Source: Thermobacillus xylanilyticus
GTDB lineage: Bacteria > Bacillota > Bacilli > Paenibacillales > Paenibacillaceae
Assembly (NCBI RefSeq): GCF_907165215.1
Contig: NZ_CAJRAY010000009.1
Location: forward strand, 1-32,563
DNA length: 32,563 nt
Direction of reading: 5' to 3'
The position numbers were made by a program, and so were the translations under genes. This document shows, one piece after another, positions 16,064 through 24,116 of the stretch. The notes beneath the pieces were generated by a model, which worked only from the letters and a program-made list of their open reading frames with translations, ran no database searches and was not told the origin of the DNA. The stretch's first letter is position 1. Every line of letters starts with the position of its first letter.

Positions 16064-17230
16064 TTACATCATCGCTTCGCCTTCGCGGATCGCGTGCTGC
16101 GCCAGCAGCCGCATCGTCACGTCGTCCATCGGCGGGTTGGAGAGGCCGAACCGGACGTCGCGGTACAGCCGCTGCAGCGGATGGCCCATGGACAGGCCGT
16201 GGGCGCCGGTGATGCGCAGCGCCTTGTCGACGACCGAGATCGCCGTCTGCACGGCGAACGATTTCGCGGCTGCCATTTCCGCCGGATACAGCTCCGGATC
16301 GTACGCGCCGTCGTCGTATTTCGCCGCGACGGCGTACAGGAAATGCCGCGCCGCGGTGAGCTCCAGGTCGATGCTGCCCAGATGCTGCCCGACGTTCGGC
16401 GCATACAGAATCGGTTTGTCCAGCGAATTCGGCTGATACGATGCGGCGAACTTAAGCGCTTCGCGGCGAGCGGCCAGGGCGATGCCGAGATAGCAGGCGG
16501 GAACGTGCAGCAGGAACGGGTTCGGCGCATGGGTCGGCTGCCTGGAAGTCCGCTGCACGCGCGCTTCCTCGGGCACGACGACGCCGTCCAGCACGAGATC
16601 GTGGCTGGCCGTGCCGCGCATGCCGACCATGTTCCAGGTCGGCTCGATCCTCAGGCCTTCCGTGCCGTTCGGAATCAGAAACTCCGTCATTTCGCCGGTG
16701 TCCTGCATGACGGCGGTGACGATGAAGTAATCCAGCACGGGCGAGAACGTCGCGAACGTCTTCCGTCCGTGGATGCGGTAGCCTTCCGGCACCTGGACGG
16801 CATAAGTCTGGGGCTTGCCGCCCCGGGACGGGCTGCCGGTTGCCGCCTCGGACGCCATTTTGTTGATCAGCGCGCCGCGCTTGACGATATCCTCGCAGAT
16901 CCGGGCGATCGTCTCATCCGGCCACGGCTTGCGCTGCACGAGCTCCGACAGCACGCTCACATGCCACCCCATGCCGAGCGCGGTCGCCGGGTCGCCCTGG
17001 GCGATCCGCTCCTGGTACAGCACCATTTCGTAGACGGTCATGCCCTGCCCGCCCCATTCGCGGGGCACAGGGTATGCCGGATATCCGAATTCCCTCAACG
17101 CTGCCACGAACCGTTCGGAAATGCGGTTCTCCTCATCGGCGGCGTGCGCGTCCGCCATGAAGCGGTCGGCCAGTTCGCCGAGCCGGGCCAGCCGGTCGCG
17201 CTGTTCGTCGGTCCGCGCGAATGTATCCAT
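16064..17230 (-). CDS. Acyl-CoA dehydrogenase family flavoprotein (YdbM-like)
   Basis: A 388-residue member of the acyl-CoA dehydrogenase superfamily, with the N-terminal helical domain (ISERFVAALREFGYPAYPVP, then WGGQGM), the beta domain with the flavin-contact stretch GRKTFATFSPVLDYF and WNMVGMRGTASHDL, and the C-terminal helical domain (RITGAHGLSMGHPLQRLYRD). In dehydrogenases the catalytic Glu lies in a Y-E-G-T-like segment near the end. Here that place reads GLSNPPMDDVT, as in B. subtilis YdbM as I recall it. It may therefore be a flavin monooxygenase-like or otherwise altered enzyme, not a classic fatty-acid oxidising one. The ATG has AAGGTGA upstream. It follows nagA by 18 bases on the same strand, so they are probably one operon. 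Confidence 0.83.
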   Translation of the reverse strand: MDTFARTDEQRDRLARLGELADRFMADAHAADEENRISERFVAALREFGYPAYPVPREWGGQGMTVYEMVLYQERIAQGDPATALGMGWHVSVLSELVQRKPWPDETIARICEDIVKRGALINKMASEAATGSPSRGGKPQTYAVQVPEGYRIHGRKTFATFSPVLDYFIVTAVMQDTGEMTEFLIPNGTEGLRIEPTWNMVGMRGTASHDLVLDGVVVPEEARVQRTSRQPTHAPNPFLLHVPACYLGIALAARREALKFAASYQPNSLDKPILYAPNVGQHLGSIDLELTAARHFLYAVAAKYDDGAYDPELYPAEMAAAKSFAVQTAISVVDKALRITGAHGLSMGHPLQRLYRDVRFGLSNPPMDDVTMRLLAQHAIREGEAMM

Positions 17231-17248
17231 GTCTCATCACCTTTTCCG

Positions 17249-18445
17249 TCAAAATTCGTTCCCATGACCCTGGTCCAATGTATCCATCTCCGTTCCGCCG
17301 ATCCAGACGCGCAGCAGCCCAAGCGAGGCATCGAGCAGCAGCACATCGGCCCGCTTGCCGGGCTTCAGCGAGCCTGCAAGGCGGTCCATGCCGAGTTGGC
17401 GGGCGGGATTGGCGCTCGCCATCCGGCTGGCATCCGGGACGGATACGCCGACCTCCCGCACCAGATAGCGGAACGCGTCCAGCATCGTCAGCGTGCTTCC
17501 GGCCAGATGGTCCGAATCGCGCAGCCGGGCGACTCCGTCCCGCAGGATGACGGACAAGCCGCCGAGCGTGTATTCGCCGTCGGGCATGCCCGCGGCGGAA
17601 ATCGCGTCCGTGACGAGCGCAACGTTGGCGATCCCTTTGGCGCGCAGGAGCAGCCGGATGCCCGCGGGATGGACGTGGCGGCCGTCGGCGATGATCTCGG
17701 CCATGATGCGATCGTCGGTCAGCACGGCGCCGACGGTTCCCGGCTCGCGATGGTGATAGGGGCGCATCGCGTTGAACGTATGAACGGCATGACGCAGCCC
17801 TTTGTCGGCAGCCGTCATCATTCGGGCATACGAGGCATCCGTATGGCCGCAGGCAGGCACAATGCCATGATGTTTCAGGCGTTCAATATACTCCAGCGCA
17901 CCGTCCAGTTCAGGCGCGAGCGTCTGGATTTTGATCAAGCCGGGATAGCGGCTGGTCCATTCGTCGAGCCAGTCCGGGCGCGGCGGCACGATATGGTCCG
18001 GGTTTTGCGCGCCTTTGTGCCGAGGGTTGATGAACGGTCCTTCCATATGAACGCCCAGCAGCTGCGCGTATGGCATGGGCGAAGCCATGAACCGATGGAC
18101 GGCTTCAAGCATCGCGTCCAGCCGGGATTTCTCGACGGTCAGCGAGGTGGCCAGCATGCCGGTCGTTCCGTGCGCGGCGTGAAAGCGGGTGATTTCGCGC
18201 AAGCTTTTCTCATTCGCATCCAGAAAATCGCATCCCGCGCCGCCATGGACATGCAGATCGATAAAGCCCGGCAGCACCCATCCCCCTGCACCGTCGATCC
18301 GCCGCGCCGTCTCCGCTTCGGGCGGAGGCGGTTGATCCGCAGCGCCGATGGCGGCAATCTTTCCCTCGCGCAACAAAATCCAGCCCCAAAGCCCGTCGCC
18401 GTCTTCCGTCACGATGCGCGCATTGGCAATCAAGGTTTTCTGCAT
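17249..18445 (-). CDS. nagA: N-acetylglucosamine-6-phosphate deacetylase
   Basis: Converts N-acetylglucosamine-6-phosphate to glucosamine-6-phosphate and acetate. Metal and catalytic residues of the amidohydrolase fold are present: His65 and His67 in DLHVHGG, Glu135 in GVHMEGPFI, His201 in GHTDASY, His222 in HTFNAM, and the catalytic Asp280 in VTDAISAAGM. I chose the ATG at 18445 (398 residues, MQKTLIANARIV) because AAAGGCGGT is properly placed and because the extended -10 element at 18484-18492 would put the transcript start next to the upstream ATG at 18475, leaving that one leaderless. No nagB or GlcNAc transporter is nearby; the downstream partner is the acyl-CoA-dehydrogenase-like gene. 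Confidence 0.93.
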   Translation of the reverse strand: MQKTLIANARIVTEDGDGLWGWILLREGKIAAIGAADQPPPPEAETARRIDGAGGWVLPGFIDLHVHGGAGCDFLDANEKSLREITRFHAAHGTTGMLATSLTVEKSRLDAMLEAVHRFMASPMPYAQLLGVHMEGPFINPRHKGAQNPDHIVPPRPDWLDEWTSRYPGLIKIQTLAPELDGALEYIERLKHHGIVPACGHTDASYARMMTAADKGLRHAVHTFNAMRPYHHREPGTVGAVLTDDRIMAEIIADGRHVHPAGIRLLLRAKGIANVALVTDAISAAGMPDGEYTLGGLSVILRDGVARLRDSDHLAGSTLTMLDAFRYLVREVGVSVPDASRMASANPARQLGMDRLAGSLKPGKRADVLLLDASLGLLRVWIGGTEMDTLDQGHGNEF

Positions 18446-18483
18446 CTGTGAATCCAACCGCCTTTTAAGCTCCATTGCATTCC

Positions 18484-18492
18484 ATTATACCA
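18484..18492 (-). promoter_or_regulatory. Extended -10 promoter of nagA
   Basis: On the minus strand the sequence reads TGGTATAAT, a consensus -10 hexamer with the TG extension. No convincing -35 is found 17 bp upstream (ATTATT), as is usual for extended -10 promoters. The predicted start lies near 18477, which supports the inner nagA start codon. Confidence 0.55.
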
Positions 18493-18605
18493 TGCATGGC
18501 ATATGGAATAATTTGAACAAATTCGGGAAAGCGAACATCTCCTGCAACATCCTCCGCCTCCTTCCCGTCTGGGAGGTAAAGGATCGGAAGAAGGGGGTTC
18601 GGGCG

Positions 18606-19541
18606 ATGGGCAAGGGATCGTGGAAGAAGCGGCGTCGGTACGCCGCGCTGCTGCTGGCGTTCGGCCTGCTCGCCGGATGCGGCGCAGGAGCGGGCGGCGA
18701 AGGGGATGGCGGCCTTGGAGACGAACGGACGTGGGCGGCGGGGAGCGGCGAACTGTCCAGCCGCATCGGCAATCCGGACAATGCCGTGTCGGCTCCCGCG
18801 AACGATGCCGGCAATATCGCCGCCGAAGAATGGTGGACCCTCGCGGGGTACGGCCAGCCGACCGGCAAATGGTTTCTGCAAGACGGCGCCGGCCATCTCG
18901 GATACGGCTTGACGGCCGGGACGCACCGGCCCGGGGATGCGGTCACCGTTGAACTGTTCGCGCATGAGGCGGATTTTCGTCTGGACCGCGACATCCGCAT
19001 CCGGCTCACGGAGCTGACGGACGAACTGGAGCCGGCCGCGGTCATCCTCGATACGATCGTTCATGCGGGGCCGGTAGGCTCCCATGAAGTCGTCTATACG
19101 GGCACGCTGCCGGACAAGTTGAACGCCCTGTACGTGCTGGGCGCCGAGATCGTGGGCGAGGACGGCGGGACGGAAGATACCCGCGCCGCCCTGATCCGCG
19201 TGCCGGTGCCCGAGATCAACGCGTCGGTGCGGTTGGACCGGGCGGTGTACGGCAGCGGGGAGGAGACAGCCGTCCTGGCGGTGATGAACGCCGGACCGAC
19301 CGTTCTGACGTTCGGCGTGGACTACCATATCGAGAAAAAGGTGGACGGCGAATGGCGCATCGTGCCGCTTGATCTGGCGTTCGACAGCATCGGTCTCATG
19401 CTCCAGCCGGGCCAGCAGCATGAGCTGAAGGTTCACCTCGGCGGACTCGGTCCCGGGGAGTACCGGGTGGTCAAGCCGCTCCGGGCGGAAGGGCTTGATC
19501 TGACCGCGGAGCTGGCGGCGGAGTTTACGATTGAATCATGA
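18606..19541 (+). CDS. Lipoprotein with C-terminal bacterial Ig-like domain
   Basis: A 311-residue predicted lipoprotein: basic tail KKRRRYAALL, hydrophobic run, and lipobox LLAGC with Cys at residue 25, then a low-complexity Gly-rich linker. Residues about 75-200 form a beta-rich domain (GYGLTAGTHRPGDAVTVELF). Residues about 210-308 match, in my recollection, a bacterial Ig-like domain with the pattern NAGPTVLTFGVDYHIEKKVD and LMLQPGQQHELKVHL ending in GEYRVVKPL. Such domains occur in surface proteins of Bacillus relatives. Function and partner are unknown. The ATG has AGAAGGGGG 8 bases before it. It is divergent from nagA, 130 bp away. Confidence 0.78.
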   Translation: MGKGSWKKRRRYAALLLAFGLLAGCGAGAGGEGDGGLGDERTWAAGSGELSSRIGNPDNAVSAPANDAGNIAAEEWWTLAGYGQPTGKWFLQDGAGHLGYGLTAGTHRPGDAVTVELFAHEADFRLDRDIRIRLTELTDELEPAAVILDTIVHAGPVGSHEVVYTGTLPDKLNALYVLGAEIVGEDGGTEDTRAALIRVPVPEINASVRLDRAVYGSGEETAVLAVMNAGPTVLTFGVDYHIEKKVDGEWRIVPLDLAFDSIGLMLQPGQQHELKVHLGGLGPGEYRVVKPLRAEGLDLTAELAAEFTIES

Positions 19542-19558
19542 GACAATCGGCATCGGAT

Positions 19559-19590
19559 CGCGGAGGTTCCGCGCACCCGGTGCCATTTTC
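19559..19590 (+). terminator. Possible weak terminator after the Ig-like lipoprotein gene
   Basis: A 6-bp stem CGCGGA/TCCGCG (19559-19564, 19568-19573) with a 3-base loop is followed, after a 12-base gap, by ATTTTCATTT. The distance from stem to T-run makes it a weak candidate. Confidence 0.25.
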
Positions 19591-19670
19591 ATTTGGATGA
19601 CCGTCCGGATGTGGTGTGGTAAGATGGGAAGCGATCATTTTCCAATTCAGGGTGGTGAAGACAACTGCAT

Positions 19671-19898
19671 ATGCATTTTCTTTGGGGCAATGTTGTGGTT
19701 TTACTGTTCTGGCTGATCGCACTGTTGGTCTTGTACACGGTCATCTATCTCGCGGTCAAGCATGCGCTCAACAACGCGCAGTCGCTGCGCGAACTGCGGG
19801 ACGAGATCCGGGCGCTTCGCATGTCAAGCCCGCCGCACGGACCGACATCCGGCCCCCCTTACGGACCGTCCGATACGGACCGGGGCAACTGGACCTGA
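19671..19898 (+). CDS. Small single-span membrane protein
   Basis: A 75-residue product with one N-terminal membrane helix (residues about 6-30, VVVLLFWLIALLVLYTVIYL), then a short charged helix with coiled-coil character (SLRELRDEIRALRM) and a Pro/Gly-rich tail. GGTGGTGA lies about 13 bases before the ATG, slightly far. An extended -10-like element TGGTAAGAT is at 19617-19625. I do not recognise it; it resembles the many small bitopic membrane proteins of Paenibacillus. Confidence 0.6.
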   Translation: MHFLWGNVVVLLFWLIALLVLYTVIYLAVKHALNNAQSLRELRDEIRALRMSSPPHGPTSGPPYGPSDTDRGNWT

Positions 19899-20038
19899 CG
19901 GGCATTGTATGCCGATGGCCCCGCATCTTTGGGCCATCGGCGGCCAAATCACGACTCTCCGTTTCGTTACGGCTGTTTCGGGTTGAACGGCTTCGGTACA
20001 ACGAACCTCCGCCACCCCGATCCATCGAAAAAAAGTGG

Positions 20039-20067
20039 TTGAACTCCGGCGCAATTCGGCATATGAT
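20039..20067 (+). promoter_or_regulatory. Sigma-A promoter of uxaC
   Basis: -35 TTGAAC (20039-20044), a 17-bp spacer, and -10 TATGAT (20062-20067). The expected transcript start is near 20074, nine bases before the palindromic operator at 20083. Both hexamers are one or two changes from consensus. Confidence 0.6.
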
Positions 20068-20082
20068 GAAACCATCACCGGA

Positions 20083-20098
20083 ATAACAACGTTGTTAT
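20083..20098. promoter_or_regulatory. 16-bp palindromic operator upstream of uxaC (LacI-type)
   Basis: ATAACAACGTTGTTAT is a perfect palindrome with the central CG expected for a LacI/GalR-family operator. It lies just downstream of the predicted promoter. A near copy (14 of 16 bases) is in the leader of the lacI-family gene at 22616-22631, which points to that repressor. Confidence 0.75.
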
Positions 20099-20136
20099 CA
20101 CCATGACGAACGATAATAAGAAAGGCGGGACAACGA

Positions 20137-21552
20137 TTGGCCAGACGTTTCATGGACGAAGATTTTCTGCTCGGAAGCGAGACGGCAAGGCGGCTTTATC
20201 ATGATTACGCGAAATCGATGCCGATCATCGACTATCACTGCCACTTGAGTCCGCAGGAGATCTGGGAGAATCGTACATACCGCAATCTGGCGGAAGTATG
20301 GCTCGGCGGCGATCATTACAAATGGCGGGCGATGCGGGCGAACGGCGTCGACGAGCGGTACGTGACCGGCGACGCGGACGGCTACGAGAAGTTTCTCGCC
20401 TACGCCCGCACGCTGCCGCAGGCGATCGGCAATCCGCTCTACCATTGGTCGCATCTGGAGCTCAAGCGGTATTTCGGCATTGACGAACCGCTCGACGAGC
20501 GCTCGGCGCCTTCAATCTGGGAGCGGGCGAACCGGCAGATTCAGAACGGGGGCCTGAGCGCGCGCGAGCTGATCACGAAGTCGAACGTCGAAGTGATCTG
20601 CACGACCGATGATCCGGCCGACTCGCTGGAATATCATCTGAAGCTCAAGGGGGATGCGCAGTTCCGGACGAAGGTGCTGCCGTCGTTCCGTCCGGACAAG
20701 GCGCTCGAGCTGAACCGGCCGGGATTTCCGGACTATGTGCGGAGGCTGGAGCAGGCGGCGGGCATCCCGATCCGGACGTACGACGACCTGCTGGCCGCGC
20801 TGAAGGCGCGGATCGACTTCTTCCATGAGGTCGGCTGCCGCGTCTCGGACCATGCGCTCGATGTCGTCGTCTGCGAAGAGGCGACGGATGCGGAAGCGGC
20901 GGCAGCCTTCGCGGAAGCGCTTCAAGGCCGCCGGGTAAGCGAAGAAGCGGAGCGGAAATACAAGACGCATCTGCTGATCTTCCTCGGCAGGGAGTACGCC
21001 GCGCGGGGCTGGGCGATGCAATACCACATGAACGCGATGCGCAACAACAACACGCGCCGGCTGGCCGAGCTCGGGCCCGACACCGGTTTCGACTCGATCG
21101 GCGACACGTCGATCGCCCGGCCGCTGTCCCGGCTGCTCGATTCGCTCGAGCGGGAGAACGCGCTGCCGAAGACGATTCTCTATTCGCTCCATCCCGGCCA
21201 CAACCCGATCGTCGCCTCGATGATCGGCAACTTCCAGGGCGGCGGCATCCCGGGCAAAATCCAGTTCGGCTCGGCGTGGTGGTTCAACGACACGAAGGAA
21301 GGGATGATCGCCCAGCTCAAGACGCTCGCCGATTTCGGACTGCTCGGACGGTTCGTCGGCATGCTGACCGACTCCCGCAGCTTCCTGTCGTACACGCGGC
21401 ACGAGTATTTCCGCCGCATTCTCTGCAACCTGATCGGCGAGTGGGCGGAGAACGGCGAAGTGCCGGACGATCCGGAGATGCTCGGCGGCATTGTCGAAAA
21501 TATTTCCTACCGAAACGCGAAAGCGTACTTCGACTTCGACTCCGTCCGTTAA
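20137..21552 (+). CDS. uxaC: Uronate isomerase (glucuronate/galacturonate isomerase)
   Basis: Interconverts D-galacturonate and D-tagaturonate (and D-glucuronate and D-fructuronate), the entry of pectin monomers into central metabolism. The 471-residue protein has the family start FMDEDFLLGSETARRLYHDY and the metal-binding DYHCHLSP. Later signatures are VICTTDDPAD, AMQYHMNAMRNNNTR, FGSAWWFNDT and LTDSRSFLSYTRHEYFRRIL. I chose the TTG at 20137 because AAAGGCGGGA (20121-20130) precedes it and the N-terminus then matches family length; ATG 20152 is inside. It is cytoplasmic. The gene is convergent with the lacI-type gene (28-bp gap) and appears to be repressed by it. The next pathway genes (uxaB, uxaA, kdgK) are not in the window. 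Confidence 0.96.
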   Translation: MARRFMDEDFLLGSETARRLYHDYAKSMPIIDYHCHLSPQEIWENRTYRNLAEVWLGGDHYKWRAMRANGVDERYVTGDADGYEKFLAYARTLPQAIGNPLYHWSHLELKRYFGIDEPLDERSAPSIWERANRQIQNGGLSARELITKSNVEVICTTDDPADSLEYHLKLKGDAQFRTKVLPSFRPDKALELNRPGFPDYVRRLEQAAGIPIRTYDDLLAALKARIDFFHEVGCRVSDHALDVVVCEEATDAEAAAAFAEALQGRRVSEEAERKYKTHLLIFLGREYAARGWAMQYHMNAMRNNNTRRLAELGPDTGFDSIGDTSIARPLSRLLDSLERENALPKTILYSLHPGHNPIVASMIGNFQGGGIPGKIQFGSAWWFNDTKEGMIAQLKTLADFGLLGRFVGMLTDSRSFLSYTRHEYFRRILCNLIGEWAENGEVPDDPEMLGGIVENISYRNAKAYFDFDSVR

Positions 21553-21580
21553 GTGCGTAAAGAACGGGCCTCGCAAGCCC

Positions 21581-22597
21581 TCAAATTTCCGCGGGAGGCG
21601 GGGCGGTGGACACGCGGACGACGAGCGATGGTTCGAGCGTGACCGTTCCGACCGCATCCGGCTGCTCGACCAGCCGGAGCAGGCTGTCGGCGACGAGCTC
21701 CGCCATCGCGTCGATGTCCGCGCCCACGGCCGTCACGGGCACATCCAGCTCCGCCATCTGCGGAATGTTGTCGTAGCTTGCGACCGACAGCGCCCGCGGA
21801 ACGTCGAGCCCGGCTTCCGCGGCCGCGCGCAGGACGCCGCGCGCCAGATCGTAGCTGCCGCAGACTACGGCAGTCGGACGCCGCCGGGACGCGCCGGATT
21901 CTCCCGGACCGCCGGCGAAGAGGGCCCGCGCGGCAGCGTAGCCGTCGTGCACTTCCATGCCCTGCACGTCCGCGACGGGCGCGTCATGAGCGGCAATGCC
22001 GAGCGCGCCGGTCTCATCCAGGAAAGCCTCGATCTTCACGGCTTGCAGCGGATCGTACCGTTCCGGCCGGCCGATGTAGGCGATGCGCCGGTGGCCGAGC
22101 GAAGCCAGATGGCGGACGGCCAGCCGGATCGCGGCGCCGCGGTTGACGTCGACGGTCGGCAGCGGCGCGTATCCCGCCGCGCCGTACGACAGCACCGGGA
22201 TGCCGGCGGAATCGGGGATGTGAGATGCGCCGCCTTCCATCCCGCCGAAGACGAGGATCGCGTCGACCTGGAACTTGCGGAACGTCGCGAACGCCGCGTC
22301 CATGCCGCCGATTGACAGCAGCATGGCGGTGCCCCGCCGTTCGAGCCGGTCACCCACGCGCGTAATCAGCGTAGACAGCGCCGTCCGTTCAATGGACGGC
22401 CAGACGACGCCGACGGCGCCGCTGCGCTTCGATACGAGACGGCGGGCCGCGATGTTCGGCTGATAGCCCATCTCGCGGGCGATAGCGATGATGCGCCGCT
22501 TCGTCTCGGGCGTGACCAGCGGGCTGTCCCGCAGCGCCTTCGACACGGTCGAGAAGCTGACGCCGGCCGCTTGCGCGATATCTTTGATCGTGACCAT
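21581..22597 (-). CDS. LacI/GalR family transcriptional repressor
   Basis: A 338-residue DNA-binding repressor. Residues 1-55 hold the LacI helix-turn-helix and hinge (VTIKDIAQAAGVSFSTVSKA, then MGYQPNIAARRLVSKRSG). The rest is a periplasmic-binding-protein-like effector domain (AVGVVWPSI, VDAILVFGGM, LGHRRIAYIGRPERY, LSVASYDNIPQMAELD). The ligand is not readable, but placement next to uxaC and the shared operator suggest a uronate or derivative, in the manner of ExuR/KdgR. The ATG at 22597 has GGAGGAAAAC upstream. Its own leader carries an operator copy, so autoregulation is likely. Confidence 0.92.
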   Translation of the reverse strand: MVTIKDIAQAAGVSFSTVSKALRDSPLVTPETKRRIIAIAREMGYQPNIAARRLVSKRSGAVGVVWPSIERTALSTLITRVGDRLERRGTAMLLSIGGMDAAFATFRKFQVDAILVFGGMEGGASHIPDSAGIPVLSYGAAGYAPLPTVDVNRGAAIRLAVRHLASLGHRRIAYIGRPERYDPLQAVKIEAFLDETGALGIAAHDAPVADVQGMEVHDGYAAARALFAGGPGESGASRRRPTAVVCGSYDLARGVLRAAAEAGLDVPRALSVASYDNIPQMAELDVPVTAVGADIDAMAELVADSLLRLVEQPDAVGTVTLEPSLVVRVSTAPPPAEI

Positions 22598-22615
22598 GGC
22601 GTTTTCCTCCCGCGA

Positions 22616-22631
22616 ATGCCAACGTTGTTAT
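22616..22631. promoter_or_regulatory. Second LacI-type operator, leader of the repressor gene
   Basis: ATGCCAACGTTGTTAT matches 14 of 16 bases of the uxaC operator, with the right half identical. It lies about 19 bp before the repressor start and about 12 bp downstream of its -10 element, a layout close to that at uxaC. It also sits between the repressor gene and the divergent dehydrogenase gene, so it may affect both. Confidence 0.7.
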
Positions 22632-22642
22632 CCGATGCTATC

Positions 22643-22671
22643 ATCTTAGTACATGGACGCGGGAATGACAA
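22643..22671 (-). promoter_or_regulatory. Sigma-A promoter of the LacI-type gene
   Basis: Read on the minus strand: -35 TTGTCA (22666-22671), 17-bp spacer, -10 TAAGAT (22643-22648). The start would be near 22636, a few bases before the operator. Confidence 0.6.
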
Positions 22672-22708
22672 ATTCAAATTCAACATCCCCCCCGGAGGTG
22701 CCTGATCC

Positions 22709-24007
22709 ATGAAGAAATATGCCATCTGCGGCGTAAGCAACCGGGCCATGGGCATGTTCCTGAAGCCGATGCTGACGACGTTCCGCGGCAACCACAAACC
22801 GGTCGCGCTGCTCGACAGCGACCCGCTGCGCCATCGGGTGTGCAAGCAGCTCTACCCTGAATGTGCCGATCTGCCCGAATACGGGCCGGACGACTTCGAC
22901 CGGATGGTGGAAGAGACGAAGCCGGACGTCGTCATCGTCGCGAGCCGCGACGACACGCATGCGGGCTATATCCTGAAGGCGCTGGAGCACGGCCTCGATG
23001 TCTTCACCGAGAAGCCGATGGCGACGACGGCGGAAGACTGCCGGCGCATCCTCGAAGCGGAGAAGGCGAGCAAGGGCAAGGTCACCGTCACGTTCAACTA
23101 CCGCTACAACCCGATCCATACGCGGATCAAGGAAATGATTCTGGAAGGCAAAATCGGCCGCGTCATCTCGGTTGACCTGAACTGGTATATCGACACCTAT
23201 CATGGCGCGAGTTATTTCAAACGTTGGAACCGGATGCGGGAGTTTTCCGGCGGGTTGTCGATCCACAAAAGCTCGCACCATTTCGACCTGGTGAACTGGT
23301 GGACGGGGCAGCGGCCGGTCGAAGTGTTCGCCTACGGCGCGCTCAACTTCTTCGGCCCAGAGGGCGAGCTCAACCCGAGCCGCAGGGACGGGCGGCACTG
23401 CACGACCTGCGACGAGCGCTCCGTGTGCGCCTACTACCGCCGCTGGGCGACGCGGACGGACGATGTGAGCGCGAAGGACGACCACATCGGCGCCCTGCCG
23501 CTTGCGGGCAAATATACGGGATACAGTCCGGACATGTGCATCTACGATTCCGAAATCAAGATCGAAGACACGTACGCGGTGACCGTGCGCTACGACGGCG
23601 GCGCGATGCTCAGCTATTCCGTGCTGTTCTCGGCGCCGTTTGAGGGCTACCGGCTGGCGATCAACGGGACGAAGGGCCGGATCGAGACGCAGGAATACCA
23701 CGAGCTGTCCCGCATTCCGTTTCCCGTGCCGGAGCAGACGATCGACTATTTCCCGATGTTCGGCTCGAAGGAGACGATCCACGTCGAGCGGCGCCCGGGC
23801 GGGCACGGCGGCGGCGACCCGGCGCTGATCGAAGACCTGTTCCTCGGTCCCGATCCGGTCCGCGGCTACCCGATGCTCTCGGGCAGCGCCGACGGCGCGT
23901 ACGCCGTCGCCACGGGCGAAGCGGTCTGGCGTTCGGTCAAGGAAGGCCGTCCGCTGCGCATCGCCGAACTGCTCGGCATCATGCCCGAGCCGCAGCCGCA
24001 ACGGTAA
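22709..24007 (+). CDS. Gfo/Idh/MocA family oxidoreductase
   Basis: A predicted NAD(P)-dependent sugar or sugar-acid dehydrogenase of 432 residues. The N-terminal Rossmann part (AICGVSNRAMG, then VVIVASRDDTHA) ends in the family's EKP motif (VFTEKPM, Glu101-Lys102-Pro103). The C-terminal part has the catalytic-region motif SIHKSSHHFDLVNWWTG. An insertion with two Cys pairs (CTTCDERSVC, about residues 231-240) is unusual and could bind metal. The ATG has CGGAGG upstream. It is divergent from the LacI-type gene with the operator between them, so it is plausibly part of that regulon; the substrate may be a pectin-derived uronide or an aldonate. Substrate and reaction direction cannot be read from sequence. 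Confidence 0.9.
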   Translation: MKKYAICGVSNRAMGMFLKPMLTTFRGNHKPVALLDSDPLRHRVCKQLYPECADLPEYGPDDFDRMVEETKPDVVIVASRDDTHAGYILKALEHGLDVFTEKPMATTAEDCRRILEAEKASKGKVTVTFNYRYNPIHTRIKEMILEGKIGRVISVDLNWYIDTYHGASYFKRWNRMREFSGGLSIHKSSHHFDLVNWWTGQRPVEVFAYGALNFFGPEGELNPSRRDGRHCTTCDERSVCAYYRRWATRTDDVSAKDDHIGALPLAGKYTGYSPDMCIYDSEIKIEDTYAVTVRYDGGAMLSYSVLFSAPFEGYRLAINGTKGRIETQEYHELSRIPFPVPEQTIDYFPMFGSKETIHVERRPGGHGGGDPALIEDLFLGPDPVRGYPMLSGSADGAYAVATGEAVWRSVKEGRPLRIAELLGIMPEPQPQR

Positions 24008-24050
24008 CGGCCTCCATTTTCTTCCGTTGAAAGGGTTTTCGGGGAATGGC

Positions 24051-24072
24051 GTCGAACAGATGTCGAACAGAT
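24051..24072 (+). repeat. Perfect 11-bp tandem direct repeat before yesM
   Basis: GTCGAACAGAT occurs twice back to back (24051-24061 and 24062-24072), 45 bp before the kinase gene. It could be a regulator site or just a small duplication. No convincing sigma-A promoter was found in this 109-bp gap. Confidence 0.4.
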
Positions 24073-24116
24073 AAAGCCAACAGACGCCGGGATCCGGCAC
24101 ACCCGGGAGGAGACCG

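Noticed and set aside
21566..21580. Hairpin GGGC/GCCC between uxaC and the lacI-type gene as a terminator
   Set aside because: The stem has only four base pairs; too weak to support even though a T-rich stretch follows.
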